This document shows, piece after piece, positions 8,834-17,151 of a DNA stretch of 64,000 nucleotides. The stretch spans positions 62,001 to 126,000 of the forward strand of contig NZ_QRGC01000008.1 of assembly GCF_003448965.1 (NCBI RefSeq), written 5' to 3'. The position numbers and the translations under genes were made by a program. Under the pieces are notes generated by a model that made no database searches, was not told the DNA's origin, and saw only the letters and a list, made by a program, of their open reading frames with translations. The stretch comes from Oceanicella sp. SM1341 (lineage in GTDB: Bacteria; Pseudomonadota; Alphaproteobacteria; Rhodobacterales; Rhodobacteraceae). The number at the start of each line of letters is the position of its first letter. The stretch's first letter is position 1.

Positions 8834-9601
8834 TCAGGCCCTGCCCGCCGGGCGGGCAGGGCTGCCGCCTCCGCTCACCCGGGCGAGGAACCGGCGGGTG
8901 CGGGGGTCTTGCGGCGCGGCGAAGAAGCGCTCTGGCGGGGCTTCCTCCACGATGCGGCCCCCCTCCATGAAGATCACCCGGTCGGCGATCTCGCGGGCGA
9001 ACTGCATCTCGTGGGTGACGATGAGCATGGTGCGCCGCTGCCGCGCCACCCGGCGCATGAGGTCGAGCACCTCGCCCACCCACTCGGGGTCGAGCGCCGA
9101 GGTGGGCTCGTCGAACAGCATCAGCTCCGCCTCCAGCGCCATGGCCCGGCCGATGCCCACCCGCTGTTGCTGCCCGCCCGAGAGCGCGGCGGGGTAGCTG
9201 CCGGCCCGGTCGGCGAGGCCGATCTCGCGCAGGATCGCCTCCGCCCGGGCGCGGGCCTCGGCCTTCGGGCGGCCCTGCACATGCACCAGCGCCTCGGTGA
9301 TGTTTCCCAGCGCCGTGCGGTTGGCGAAGAGCGCGTAGTTCTGGAACACGAAGGCGGTGCGCCGGCGCAGGGCCAGCACCTGCGCCGGCGTGGCGCGGCC
9401 CGCCTCCACCGTGAGGTCACCGATGGTGATGGTGCCCGCGTCGGGGCGGTCGAGGAAGTTGAGGCAGCGCAGCAGCGTGGACTTGCCGGTGCCCGAGGGC
9501 CCGACGATCACCACCCGCTCGCCCTCGCGGACGTCGAGGTCGATGCCGTCGAGCACCGTGGTGTCGCCGAAGCGCTTGGTGAGGCCGCGCACGGAGATCA
9601 T
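8834..9601 (-). CDS. Polar amino-acid ABC transporter, ATP-binding protein
   Basis: A 255-residue ATPase of the GlnQ/HisP class that powers a periplasmic amino-acid importer from the cytoplasmic face. It has Walker A GPSGTGKST, ABC signature [15 protein letters not shown], Walker [13 protein letters not shown] and the switch histidine in IVTHEMQFA. The short final segment after RFLARV is Gly/Pro/Arg rich and outside the family core. The ATG overlaps the stop of the permease gene by four bases. It is the last gene of a three-gene operon (binding protein, permease, ATPase). One permease gene suggests a homodimeric membrane part. Confidence 0.93.
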   Translation of the reverse strand: MISVRGLTKRFGDTTVLDGIDLDVREGERVVIVGPSGTGKSTLLRCLNFLDRPDAGTITIGDLTVEAGRATPAQVLALRRRTAFVFQNYALFANRTALGNITEALVHVQGRPKAEARARAEAILREIGLADRAGSYPAALSGGQQQRVGIGRAMALEAELMLFDEPTSALDPEWVGEVLDLMRRVARQRRTMLIVTHEMQFAREIADRVIFMEGGRIVEEAPPERFFAAPQDPRTRRFLARVSGGGSPARPAGRA

Positions 9602-10272
9602 CGCGAGTAGGCCCTCCCCAGCCGGTGCTCGAGCCGCCGCTGGAGGAAGGAGAACGCCTCCACGATGCCCCAGTAGATCACCGCCACCACGAGGAAGGCC
9701 TCGAAGTAGAGGAAGCTGCCGGCGGCCTCCTTCTGCGCAGCACCCATCATCTCGGTGACCCCGAGGGTGAAGGCGAGCGAGGTGCTTTTCACCATGTCGA
9801 TGAAGTAGTTGACCAGCGTGGGCGCCGCGATGCGCGCCGCCTGGGGCAGGATGATGCGGGTCATCATCACGCCCTCGCTCATGCCCACCGCCCGCGCCGC
9901 CTCCCATTGCGAGCGGTCGACCCCGAGGATGGCGGCGCGGATGCTCTCGGCCATGTAGGCGGAGAAATGCAGCGTGAGCCCGATCACCGCGGCGGTCACC
10001 CCGTCGATGTTCACGAGGAAGGGCACCAGCCGCGGCAGCCCGTAGTAGAACAGGAAGAGCTGCACCAGCAGCGGCGTGCCGCGAAAGAAGCTGATGAACA
10101 GCACCACCGCGCGGTCGAGCACCGGCACCCGGGCCACCCGCTCCACCGCCAGCAGGCAGGCGAGCACCAGCGCGCAGGCCATCCCCGCCAGCGCCATGCC
10201 CAGCGTGAGCGGCACATAGCCGAGGATGACCGGAACGAGCCCCCACATGTAGCCGATGTCGAGGCCCTGCAT
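9598..10272 (-). CDS. Polar amino-acid ABC transporter, permease
   Basis: A 224-residue inner-membrane permease of the HisM/GlnP family with about five hydrophobic helices. FISFFRGTPLLVQLFLFYY is the family hallmark near residues 58-76. The cytoplasmic coupling loop reads EAARAVGMSEGVMMTRIILPQA. It begins three bases after the binding-protein stop and overlaps the ATPase by four bases, so the three are one operon. The solute is probably a polar amino acid or cystine; sequence alone does not separate these. Confidence 0.92.
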   Translation of the reverse strand: MQGLDIGYMWGLVPVILGYVPLTLGMALAGMACALVLACLLAVERVARVPVLDRAVVLFISFFRGTPLLVQLFLFYYGLPRLVPFLVNIDGVTAAVIGLTLHFSAYMAESIRAAILGVDRSQWEAARAVGMSEGVMMTRIILPQAARIAAPTLVNYFIDMVKSTSLAFTLGVTEMMGAAQKEAAGSFLYFEAFLVVAVIYWGIVEAFSFLQRRLEHRLGRAYSR

Positions 10273-10275
10273 GGC

Positions 10276-11028
10276 TCAGTCGGCCCCGGTCACGTCCGCG
10301 TCGAGCCATTTCTCCGAGATCGCCTTCAGCGTGCCGTCGGCCTTCATCTCCGTCAGGGCCGCGTCCACCTTGTCGCGTAGCGCGTGGCCCTCGGCATCGT
10401 CGCGGAAGGGCAGCGCGTTGCGGATCTCGCTGAAGGGCTTGCCGGCGAGGGCCAGCGGCAGCGGCGATTTCGCGATCACCTGCGCCGAGGACACCCGGTC
10501 CATCACGAAGGCATCCACCCGGCCGAGGGCGGTGTCCTGCTCGATGTTGCTCTCGTAGGTGCGGATGTCGATCTCGTCCGCGTAGGGCAGCGCGCGCAGC
10601 AGCTGCTCGAAGTTCGAGCCGAGGTTCACCGCCACGGTGCGGCCCTTCAGGTCCTCCGGGCCGGTGATCCCGGCCTCGTTGCCGCGCTTCACCACGATCT
10701 GCGCGCCGTCGTAGACGTAGGGCTGCGAGAAGGTGAAGGTCGCCTCGCGCTCAGGCGTGATGGTGATCTGGTTGGCGATCGTGTCGATCCGCCCGGAGGC
10801 GAGCGCGCCGATCAGCCCGGAGAAGGACATGGTGACGAACTCCACCTCGTCGCCGGTGCGCTCGGCCACGGCGTTCATCAGGTCCACCTCGAAGCCCTGC
10901 AGCTTGTCCTGCCGCACGAAGGTGAAGGGGAAGTAGCCGCCCGACATCCCCACCCGGATGGTCTCGGCGAGGGCGGGCAGCGCGGTGGTGCCGGCGAGGG
11001 CTGCGGCGAGGGCGAGGGCTCTGAACAT
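10276..11028 (-). CDS. Polar amino-acid ABC transporter, periplasmic binding protein
   Basis: A 250-residue family 3 extracellular solute-binding protein. A signal peptide ends near ALPALA-ET (residue 21). The mature protein opens with IRVGMSGGYFPFTF, the usual first strand and ligand loop, and includes GFEVDLMNAVAERTG and the hinge-region LKGRTVAVNLGSNFE. The start at 11028 is supported by an AGGAG ribosome site just upstream on the minus strand; longer frames upstream are not protein-like. It is the first gene of the operon. The usual arginine loop for an alpha-carboxylate is less obvious than in classic amino-acid binders, so an unusual ligand is possible. Confidence 0.9.
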   Translation of the reverse strand: MFRALALAAALAGTTALPALAETIRVGMSGGYFPFTFVRQDKLQGFEVDLMNAVAERTGDEVEFVTMSFSGLIGALASGRIDTIANQITITPEREATFTFSQPYVYDGAQIVVKRGNEAGITGPEDLKGRTVAVNLGSNFEQLLRALPYADEIDIRTYESNIEQDTALGRVDAFVMDRVSSAQVIAKSPLPLALAGKPFSEIRNALPFRDDAEGHALRDKVDAALTEMKADGTLKAISEKWLDADVTGAD

Positions 11029-11602
11029 CACGGGTGTCTCCTGTTCCGGCGCCCTCATGTGTTGCGGGGGGGCCGGGGGTTCAAGGTAGTGCTGCCGGAG
11101 GGGGATCATAGGGCGCGCGGCCGCCCCGCGATACCCGCAGCGGCCGCGCCGACACGCGATGATGCGCCTCCCGTGCAAGGGCCGGGCCCGGCGCGCGCGC
11201 CGATATCCCGCCCCGCCGCCCGGCGGCCATCCCGCGTCCGTCACGCACCCGCGGTGCAAATCGCGCCTCTCGCGTCCAATCCCGCGGGCGCGGGAAGGCG
11301 CACCATGCAGGGGTCAAGACGGCTGTCCCTGCACCTCCGTCCTGTCGCCTCTGTCCCTGCACGGACCCACCTGATCCGTGACCCCTGAGGCGGTTCCCGC
11401 GCCGGCCCCCACCCACCCTCACCCCGGCCGGGAACCGCCGTTTTTTCCCCGCATCTGCGCTGCAGACCCCGCCCGGCCACCGGCATGGGCGTCCGGCATA
11501 CCGGCGGTGTACTGTCTTCAAAGCTTCATTGTAGCGCAACAATCGTGTCGTCCCCCTGCCCCATGAGAGCCCCGACTTTCCCCGACTTCGAAGGAGATCA
11601 TC
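11029..11602. other. 574-base divergent intergenic region
   Basis: It separates the amino-acid transporter operon (-) from the Ugp-like operon (+) and must hold both promoters. No gene is recognisable; open frames here are compositional. The right half contains a relatively AT-rich block around 11510-11545 with a palindrome annotated separately. The first plus-strand gene has a good AAGGAG ribosome site at 11590-11595. Confidence 0.5.
11528..11543. promoter_or_regulatory. Near-perfect 16-bp palindrome, likely operator of the Ugp-like operon
   Basis: ATTGTAGCGCAACAAT pairs at seven of eight symmetric positions and lies 60 bases upstream of the first gene of the Ugp-like transporter, in the only AT-rich patch of the gap. 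Spacing and symmetry suit a dimeric repressor. No regulator gene sits next to this operon, so the protein is unknown. Confidence 0.45.
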
Positions 11603-12757
11603 ATGACGGTTCAGGGGCTCGGTCTTGCCGGGATCGGAAAATCCTTCGCCGGCGCGGAAGTGCTCGGGGGCATCGACCTGGAGGTGCGCCCGGGGGAGTT
11701 CCTGTCCCTCGTCGGCATGTCGGGCTGCGGCAAGTCCACCCTGCTGCGGGTCATCGCCGGGCTGGAGACACCGGACCGCGGCACGGTGAGCATCGGCGGC
11801 CGCGACGTGACCGGGGACGACCCCTCGGCCCGCGACCTCGCGATGGTGTTCCAGAGCTACGCGCTCTACCCGCACATGAGCGTGGCGGAGAACATCGCCA
11901 CCCCGCTGCGCATGCGGCGCCTGTCGCTCACCGGGCGGCTGCCGCTCGTCGGGCGGATGCTGCCCGGGGCGGCGGGCACGCGCCGCTCGATCCGCGCCGA
12001 GGTGCAGCGCGCCGCCGAGATGCTGCAGATCGAGGCGCTGCTCGACCGGCGGCCGGCCCAGCTCTCGGGCGGGCAGCGCCAGCGCGTGGCCCTGGCCCGC
12101 GCCCTGGTGCGCGACCCCGCCGCATTCCTGATGGACGAGCCGCTCTCCAACCTCGACGCGCGGCTGCGCGTGCACATGCGCGCCGAGCTCTCCGCCCTGC
12201 ACCGCCGGCTCGGCGCCACCTTCGTCTACGTCACCCATGACCAGGTCGAGGCGATGACCATGTCCGACCGCATCGCCCTGATGGAGGGCGGCCGGCTGCT
12301 GCAGGTGGGCACGCCCGCCGAGCTCTACGACCGCCCGGCCAGCCTGAGCGTGGCGCGGTTCATCGGCTCGCCCGCCATCAACCTGCTGCCGGTGGAGATC
12401 GGCGCCGACGGCGCGGTGCACCACGCCGGCCGGCCGCTGGGCCTGCGGGCGGCGGGCGGCACCCCGCGCGGGCCGGCCAGCCTAGGCCTGCGCCCCGAGG
12501 ACATCACCGCCCATGCGCCGGACGGGCCGGAGGCCCGGGTGAGCCGCGCCGAGCATCACGGCGCCGACCGCTACCTCACCGTGTCGCTGCTCCGGGGCGA
12601 GGCGCCGCCGCTCACCCTGCGGATGCCCGCGGCGCAGGCCGAGGGCCTCGGCCCGGACGCGGTGCTGCGCCTCGGGCTCGGTTCGGCGCGCGCGCATCTC
12701 TTCGCCCCGGACGGCACCCGCATCGAGACCCTGGCACAACAGCGGGTGACGGCATGA
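11603..12757 (+). CDS. Ugp/Mal-type ABC transporter, ATP-binding protein
   Basis: A 384-residue CUT1-family ATPase: an N-terminal nucleotide-binding domain plus a C-terminal OB/TOBE-type regulatory domain (about 250-384, including LGLRPEDI). Motifs are GMSGCGKST, LSGGQRQRVALARAL, LMDEPLSNLDA and VTHDQVEAM. An insert of about 20 residues after MRRLSLTGRLPLVGRML interrupts the helical subdomain compared with UgpC or MalK. It starts after AAGGAG and overlaps the next permease by four bases. Together with two permeases, a binding protein and a phosphodiesterase it suggests uptake of a phosphorylated or glycerol-like compound; this is inference. Confidence 0.9.
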   Translation: MTVQGLGLAGIGKSFAGAEVLGGIDLEVRPGEFLSLVGMSGCGKSTLLRVIAGLETPDRGTVSIGGRDVTGDDPSARDLAMVFQSYALYPHMSVAENIATPLRMRRLSLTGRLPLVGRMLPGAAGTRRSIRAEVQRAAEMLQIEALLDRRPAQLSGGQRQRVALARALVRDPAAFLMDEPLSNLDARLRVHMRAELSALHRRLGATFVYVTHDQVEAMTMSDRIALMEGGRLLQVGTPAELYDRPASLSVARFIGSPAINLLPVEIGADGAVHHAGRPLGLRAAGGTPRGPASLGLRPEDITAHAPDGPEARVSRAEHHGADRYLTVSLLRGEAPPLTLRMPAAQAEGLGPDAVLRLGLGSARAHLFAPDGTRIETLAQQRVTA

Positions 12758-13677
12758 GCCTCGCCCTCGACACCGCCCACCCCGCCGCCGCCCGCCTCGA
12801 CAGCGGCGCCCCGGCCCGCCGCGCCGCGCGCCGCGGGCTCGCCTTCGTGGCCCCCGCCGCCCTGCTGCTGCTGGCCATCTACATCCTGCCCCTCGTCATG
12901 CTCGGCCTGTTCTCGGTGACCGACTACCAGCTCGGCGCCGTCGCCACCCGCTTCACCGGGCTGGAGAACTTCCGCCGCGCCGCCGCCGACCCGGTGTTCC
13001 TGCGCGCGCTCGGCAACACGCTGTTCTACGTGGCGCTGGTCATCCCCGGCGGCGTGGGGCTGGGGCTGGGCGCGGCGCTGCTGGTGCACGGGCGCAAGCG
13101 CAGCCGCGGCTTCTACGAGGTGGCCTTCTTCCTACCGGTCACCGCCACGCTGGTGGCGATGGCCACGGTCTGGCAATTCGTGCTGCACCCCTCGCTGGGG
13201 CCGGTGAACGCGGCGCTCGGCTGGCTGGGCCTCGGCCCGGTGGGCTTCCTCTCGGACCCCGACCTGCTGATCCCCACCATGGCGCTGATCGGCACCTGGC
13301 AGATCGCGGGCTTCAACATGGTGCTGTTCCTCGCCGGCCTCTCCGCCATCCCGAAGGACCTGCACGAGGCCGCCCGGCTCGACGGCGCGAGGAGCGCCAT
13401 CGACCGTTTCCTCACCGTCACCTGGCCGCTGCTGGGCCCCACCACGATGTTCGTCACCGTCACCACCTCGATCACCGCCTTCAAGGTGTTCGAGACCGTG
13501 GCCGTGCTCACCCAGGGGCGCTCCGGCTCCGAGACGCTGCTCTACGCGCTCTACCTCGAGGGGTTCGAGTATTTCGACACCGGCTATGCCGCCGCCCTCA
13601 CGCTGATCTTCCTCGTGCTGGTGCTGCTGCTCTCCCTCGGCCAGACCCTCCATTTCGACCGCAAGGTGCATTACTGA
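12754..13677 (+). CDS. Ugp-like ABC transporter permease, first subunit
   Basis: A 307-residue inner-membrane permease of the MalF/UgpA class. The first membrane helix begins about residue 30 (LAFVAPAALLLLAIYILPL), five more follow, and the coupling loop is EAARLDGARSAIDRF near residues 207-221. The N-terminal 28 residues are Ala/Arg rich. The ATG overlaps the ATPase stop and its own stop shares one base with the next ATG (TGATG), so the genes are translationally coupled. Confidence 0.92.
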   Translation: MSLALDTAHPAAARLDSGAPARRAARRGLAFVAPAALLLLAIYILPLVMLGLFSVTDYQLGAVATRFTGLENFRRAAADPVFLRALGNTLFYVALVIPGGVGLGLGAALLVHGRKRSRGFYEVAFFLPVTATLVAMATVWQFVLHPSLGPVNAALGWLGLGPVGFLSDPDLLIPTMALIGTWQIAGFNMVLFLAGLSAIPKDLHEAARLDGARSAIDRFLTVTWPLLGPTTMFVTVTTSITAFKVFETVAVLTQGRSGSETLLYALYLEGFEYFDTGYAAALTLIFLVLVLLLSLGQTLHFDRKVHY

Positions 13678-14504
13678 TGAGCCCGTCCCGCCTCCGCCGC
13701 GCGCTGCCGCATGTGCCGCTGGGCCTCGTCGCCGCGCTGATGCTGCTGCCCTTCTACTGGATGCTGCTCACCTCGGCCCGCCCGCCGCAGGAGATCTTCG
13801 ACGTCTCGCTCCTGCCCGTGCCCGACCCCGGCGCGGTGGCGGAAAACTACGCCCGCGCCGCCACCGCCGTGCCGCTCGCGCGCTTCCTGTTCAACGGCGC
13901 GGTGGTCTGCCTCGGCATCCTGCTCGTGCAGGTGCTCACCGCGGTGCCGGCGGCCTATGCGCTGGCCAAGCTGCGCTTTCCCGGCCGGCGGCTGTTCCTC
14001 GGCCTCGTGGTGGCGGCGCTGTGCGTGCCGATGCAGGCGCTCGCCCTGCCGCTCTTCGTCGGCCTCGCCGGGCTCGACCTGCTCAACAGCTACTTCGCGC
14101 TGATGGCGCCGTTCTTCCTCTCGGTCTTCGCCATCTTCCTGTTCCGCCAGTCCTTCCGCTCCTACCCCGACGAGATCATCGAGGCCGCCCGCCTCGACGG
14201 CTTCTCCGAGACGGAGATCTGCTGGCGGCTGGTGCTGCGCGGCTCGCTGCCGGCACTCGCGGCCTTCGCGGTGTTCTCGGTGGTCGCCCACTGGAACGAC
14301 CTCTACTGGCCGATGATCGCGGTCAACGACATGGCCCTCGCCACCCCGCCGCTGGGCATGCTGTTCTTCTCCAACGCCGAGAGCGGCACCGATTACGGCG
14401 CGCTGATGGCCGGCGCCGCCCTGCTCACCGCGCCGATGGTGCTGTGCTTCCTGCTCGCCCGCCGCCAGTTCATCGCCGGCATCACCATGACGGGGGTGAA
14501 ATGA
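13677..14504 (+). CDS. Ugp-like ABC transporter permease, second subunit
   Basis: A 275-residue permease of the MalG/UgpE class with six predicted membrane helices. The first begins near residue 13 and the coupling loop is EAARLDGFSETEICWRLVL. The conserved end QFIAGITMTGVK is typical of CUT1 second permeases. It partners the previous gene as a heterodimer. The next gene, the binding protein, starts 39 bases downstream. Confidence 0.93.
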   Translation: MSPSRLRRALPHVPLGLVAALMLLPFYWMLLTSARPPQEIFDVSLLPVPDPGAVAENYARAATAVPLARFLFNGAVVCLGILLVQVLTAVPAAYALAKLRFPGRRLFLGLVVAALCVPMQALALPLFVGLAGLDLLNSYFALMAPFFLSVFAIFLFRQSFRSYPDEIIEAARLDGFSETEICWRLVLRGSLPALAAFAVFSVVAHWNDLYWPMIAVNDMALATPPLGMLFFSNAESGTDYGALMAGAALLTAPMVLCFLLARRQFIAGITMTGVK

Positions 14505-14543
14505 GCCCCCGCCGCCTTCCTTTCCCACACCACGGAGCCTGAT

Positions 14544-15827
14544 ATGAAACCCGTTCACCGCCTCTTCGCGGGCGCGGCCCTTGCCGGCGCCATGCTGCCC
14601 GGCCTGGCCGCCGCCCAGTCCGTCACCCTCGACGTGCTCTACTGCAACCCCGGCTTCTCGCGCTTCTACGAGCCGCTGGCCGAGGAGTTCCAGAAGGCGA
14701 ACCCCGACATCGCCATCCGCTTCCGCGCCCCGGCGGCCAACTACAACGAGGGCCACCAGCAGGTGCTGCGCGCCGCGGTCACCGGGGGCACGCCGGACGT
14801 CTACTTCTCCGGCTTCAACCTGCTCGCCGAGCTCGTGCACACGCTCGAGCCGCGCGGCGGGATCCTCGATCTCGGCGAGCACATCTCCGCCGCGGGCGGC
14901 GAGGCCTTCGTCTCGGCCAATTTCGAGCCGCGGATGCTGGCGCTCGGCGAGGTGGGCGGCGTGCAGTACGGCCTGCCGGTGAACGCCTCCTCGCCGATCA
15001 TGTACATCAACGCCGACCTGGTGCGGCAGGCCGGGGCCGACCCCGATAACATGCCCACCGACTGGCCGGGCACCATCGCGCTCGCCGCGAAGATCCACGC
15101 GCTCGACCCCAAGGTCGCCGGCATGGCCTATGACATCAACTCCTGGCCGGACGACTGGCTGTGGCAGGCGCTCGTCTTCGAGCAGGGCGGCCAGCTCGTC
15201 GACGAGGTCTCCGGCACCGCGGGCTTCGACAACGAGGTCGGGCTCAACGCGCTGAAGCTCGCCCGCTCCATGGTCACCGAGGGCGGCCAGAGCCTGCTCG
15301 ACTGGGACCAGTCGCGCCAGCAGTTCGGCGCCGGGCTCACCGGGTTCATGTTCTCCACGCCCGCCCATGTCCAGACCATCGAGGGGCTCGTGGGCGACCG
15401 TTTCGAGCTGAAGACCGCGCTCTTCCCGATCGACAACAAGGCGGAGGGCGGCGTGCCCACCGGCGGCAACGCCGCCGTGGTGCTCGCCACCGACGCCGCA
15501 AAGCAGGAAGCGGCCTGGAAATACGTGCAGTTCATGACCAGCCCGGAGGCGCAGAACCTCATCGTGCGCATCACCGGCTACCTGCCCACCAACAAGCGCA
15601 CCACCGGGGCCGACTACCTCGCCCCCTACTACGCCGAGCACCCGAACGTGGAGACCGCCTCGCGCCAGGCCGACCGCTCGCTGCCCTGGCAGGGCTACCC
15701 CGGCGGCGCCTCGGTGCGCATCTGGCGCGCCCAGCGTGACATCATCGGCACGGTGATGCGCGGCGAGGTGACCCCCGAGGACGGGCTCGCGCAGATGGTC
15801 GAGCAGACCAACGCGCTGATGGACTGA
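14544..15827 (+). CDS. Ugp-like ABC transporter, periplasmic binding protein
   Basis: A 427-residue family 1 extracellular solute-binding protein. The signal peptide (MKPVHRLFAGAALAGAML) ends near LAAAQS. The mature start VTLDVLYCNPGFSRFYEPLAEEF and the later SPEAQNLIVRITGYLPTNKR are typical of UgpB/MalE proteins. It lies downstream of the ATPase and permeases rather than first in the operon, an arrangement seen in some alphaproteobacterial CUT1 loci. The 324-base gap that follows holds a tandem repeat array before the phosphodiesterase. Confidence 0.92.
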   Translation: MKPVHRLFAGAALAGAMLPGLAAAQSVTLDVLYCNPGFSRFYEPLAEEFQKANPDIAIRFRAPAANYNEGHQQVLRAAVTGGTPDVYFSGFNLLAELVHTLEPRGGILDLGEHISAAGGEAFVSANFEPRMLALGEVGGVQYGLPVNASSPIMYINADLVRQAGADPDNMPTDWPGTIALAAKIHALDPKVAGMAYDINSWPDDWLWQALVFEQGGQLVDEVSGTAGFDNEVGLNALKLARSMVTEGGQSLLDWDQSRQQFGAGLTGFMFSTPAHVQTIEGLVGDRFELKTALFPIDNKAEGGVPTGGNAAVVLATDAAKQEAAWKYVQFMTSPEAQNLIVRITGYLPTNKRTTGADYLAPYYAEHPNVETASRQADRSLPWQGYPGGASVRIWRAQRDIIGTVMRGEVTPEDGLAQMVEQTNALMD

Positions 15828-15890
15828 GCCCGGGCACGCCGCCCGCCCCGCGCCGGGTCCCGCCCGGCGCGGGAGCCATGCCTGCGCTGT

Positions 15891-16084
15891 GCCGGCCCTC
15901 CGCCGGCCCGGCGGATTTTCCCGCGCCGCGCCGGCCTTCCACCGGTGCGGCGGATATCCCCGCGTTGCCCCGGCCCCTTGCCGGCGCGGCATGTCTCCCC
16001 GCGCAGCGTCGGTCCTCCACCGACACGGCAAACTCCCCGCGCCGCGCCGATCCCCTGCCGGCGTGGCAGATTTCCCCGCGCTGC
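15891..16084. repeat. Five tandem copies of a degenerate 39-bp palindromic unit
   Basis: Unit starts are 15891, 15930, 15969, 16008 and 16046, giving periods of 39, 39, 39 and 38. Each unit begins with a small inverted repeat of the form GCCGGCC-N4-CCGG and ends in CCCCGCG followed by about five bases. A sixth, partial unit merges with the hairpin at 16083-16104. Arms keep complementary changes (unit 4 has TCGG with CCGA), which suggests selection on a stem-loop. It fills the 324-base gap between the binding-protein and phosphodiesterase genes. The unit is a multiple of three, but no frame looks like a real protein. Confidence 0.8.
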
Positions 16085-16104
16085 CCCGGCCCCCGCGCCG
16101 GGGC
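16083..16104. repeat. Dispersed GC hairpin, copy 1
   Basis: GCCCCGGC-N6-GCCGGGGC forms an 8-bp stem, flanked by CT on the left and CTCGCC on the right. The same element recurs at 16970 and, with variation, at 47094 and 47203. Confidence 0.6.
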
Positions 16105-16151
16105 CTCGCCCGCCGCCGCGCCCCGGCCTCCTGCCCACGGACAATCCCCAG

Positions 16152-16952
16152 ATGAAGATCCTCCAGCTCACCGACATCCACCTCCTGCCCCCCGGCGGCA
16201 CGCTGCACGGGCTCGACCCGGCGGAGCAGCTGCGCGGCGCCGTGGCCGACATCCTCGCCCGCCAGGCCGATGCCGATCTCCTCGTGCTCACCGGCGATCT
16301 CGCCAATGACGGCGACCCCGAGGCCTACGCCCTGCTGCGCGAGATCCTCGCCCCCCTGCCCATGCCGGTGCGCTTCCTGCTCGGCAACCACGACGCCCGC
16401 CCCGCCTTCCGCGCCGAGTTCCCCGAGGCGGAGTGCGACGCCACCGGCTTCGTGCAGTCGTTCCTCGACACCGACCACGGCCGGCTCCTGTTCCTCGACA
16501 GCCATTCCGCCGGCGAGATCGGCGGGCGCTACTGCGCCGACCGCCTCGCCTGGCTCGACAGCGCCCTCGCCGAAGCAGGCCCCCTGCCGGTGACGGTCTT
16601 CGTCCACCACCCGCCGATGCCCGACGGGCTGGCGCATTTCCGCCACATCGGCTTCCACGACGGCGAGGCGGTGCTGGCCCGGCTGCGCGCCCATGCCCCC
16701 GGCCTGCGCCACGTGGTCTTCGGCCACATCCACGTGCCGCTCGCGGGTACCACGCCCTCCGGCATCGCCTTCAGCTCCGGCCAGGCCTGCAGCCACCGTT
16801 TCATCGCCGACCTCGAGGATCCGGCCCCCTGGTGGACCGGCGGCGCCCCCACCTACCGGGTGCTGCTGATCGACGAGGCCGGCTTCCGCGCCTACACGCT
16901 CGAGGCCGGGGCGCAGCGCCTCTCCCGCGCCCCGGTCTGCCCCGGCCCCTGA
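16152..16952 (+). CDS. Metallophosphoesterase (cyclic-nucleotide or glycerophosphodiester phosphodiesterase-like)
   Basis: A 266-residue calcineurin-like phosphoesterase. The two-metal signature is complete: DIHL (residues 8-11), GDLANDGD, GNHD, HHPP and GHIHVP. The family (CpdA, GpdQ, class III cyclic-nucleotide phosphodiesterases) hydrolyses phosphodiesters using Fe, Mn or Zn. No signal peptide is present, so it acts in the cytoplasm, presumably on the solute brought in by the Ugp-like transporter just upstream. A glycerophosphodiester is a reasonable guess but is not shown. The ATG at 16152 puts the DxH motif at the usual position; upstream sequence in frame is the repeat array. Confidence 0.88.
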   Translation: MKILQLTDIHLLPPGGTLHGLDPAEQLRGAVADILARQADADLLVLTGDLANDGDPEAYALLREILAPLPMPVRFLLGNHDARPAFRAEFPEAECDATGFVQSFLDTDHGRLLFLDSHSAGEIGGRYCADRLAWLDSALAEAGPLPVTVFVHHPPMPDGLAHFRHIGFHDGEAVLARLRAHAPGLRHVVFGHIHVPLAGTTPSGIAFSSGQACSHRFIADLEDPAPWWTGGAPTYRVLLIDEAGFRAYTLEAGAQRLSRAPVCPGP

Positions 16953-16969
16953 GCGCCCCGCGCGCCGCT

Positions 16970-16991
16970 GCCCCGGCCCCCGAGCCGGGGC
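16970..16991. repeat. Dispersed GC hairpin, copy 2 (possible terminator)
   Basis: GCCCCGGC-N6-GCCGGGGC with CT before and CTCGCGCCA after. It lies 17 bases past the phosphodiesterase stop, so it could end that transcript, though no T-run follows. It matches copy 1 over about 30 bases. Confidence 0.6.
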
Positions 16992-17006
16992 CTCGCGCCA
17001 CCCCGC

Positions 17007-17036
17007 TTGACAGGCCGGGCCGGCGCCGCCTAGGCT
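17007..17036 (+). promoter_or_regulatory. Candidate sigma-70 promoter of the FadR-type regulator
   Basis: A perfect TTGACA (17007-17012) is followed after 18 bases by TAGGCT (17031-17036). Transcription would start near 17043, leaving about 109 bases of leader to the GTG at 17152. Just downstream, CTGG and CCAG half-sites (17039-17062) might serve as an operator. Confidence 0.5.
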
Positions 17037-17151
17037 CACTGGTAGGGTGGATGGTCCAGTAGACAGCGAAACAGCGCTGCACGTGTCGGGCCTCCGGGAA
17101 ACGTCGGGCGGGCCGGGCACAGCGCCGGGGCCCCGCGAGGGAGATCCGAGG

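Noticed and set aside
15878-16309. A protein with 13-residue repeats encoded by the 39-bp array
   Set aside because: Several frames are open through the array, but one unit is 38 bp and shifts the frame. The real gene nearby is the phosphodiesterase starting at 16152.
17047-17151. N-terminal extension of the FadR-type regulator from an ATG at 17047
   Set aside because: It would begin about four bases after the predicted transcript start and adds 35 unconserved residues. The GTG at 17152 has a better ribosome site, but the point is not settled.
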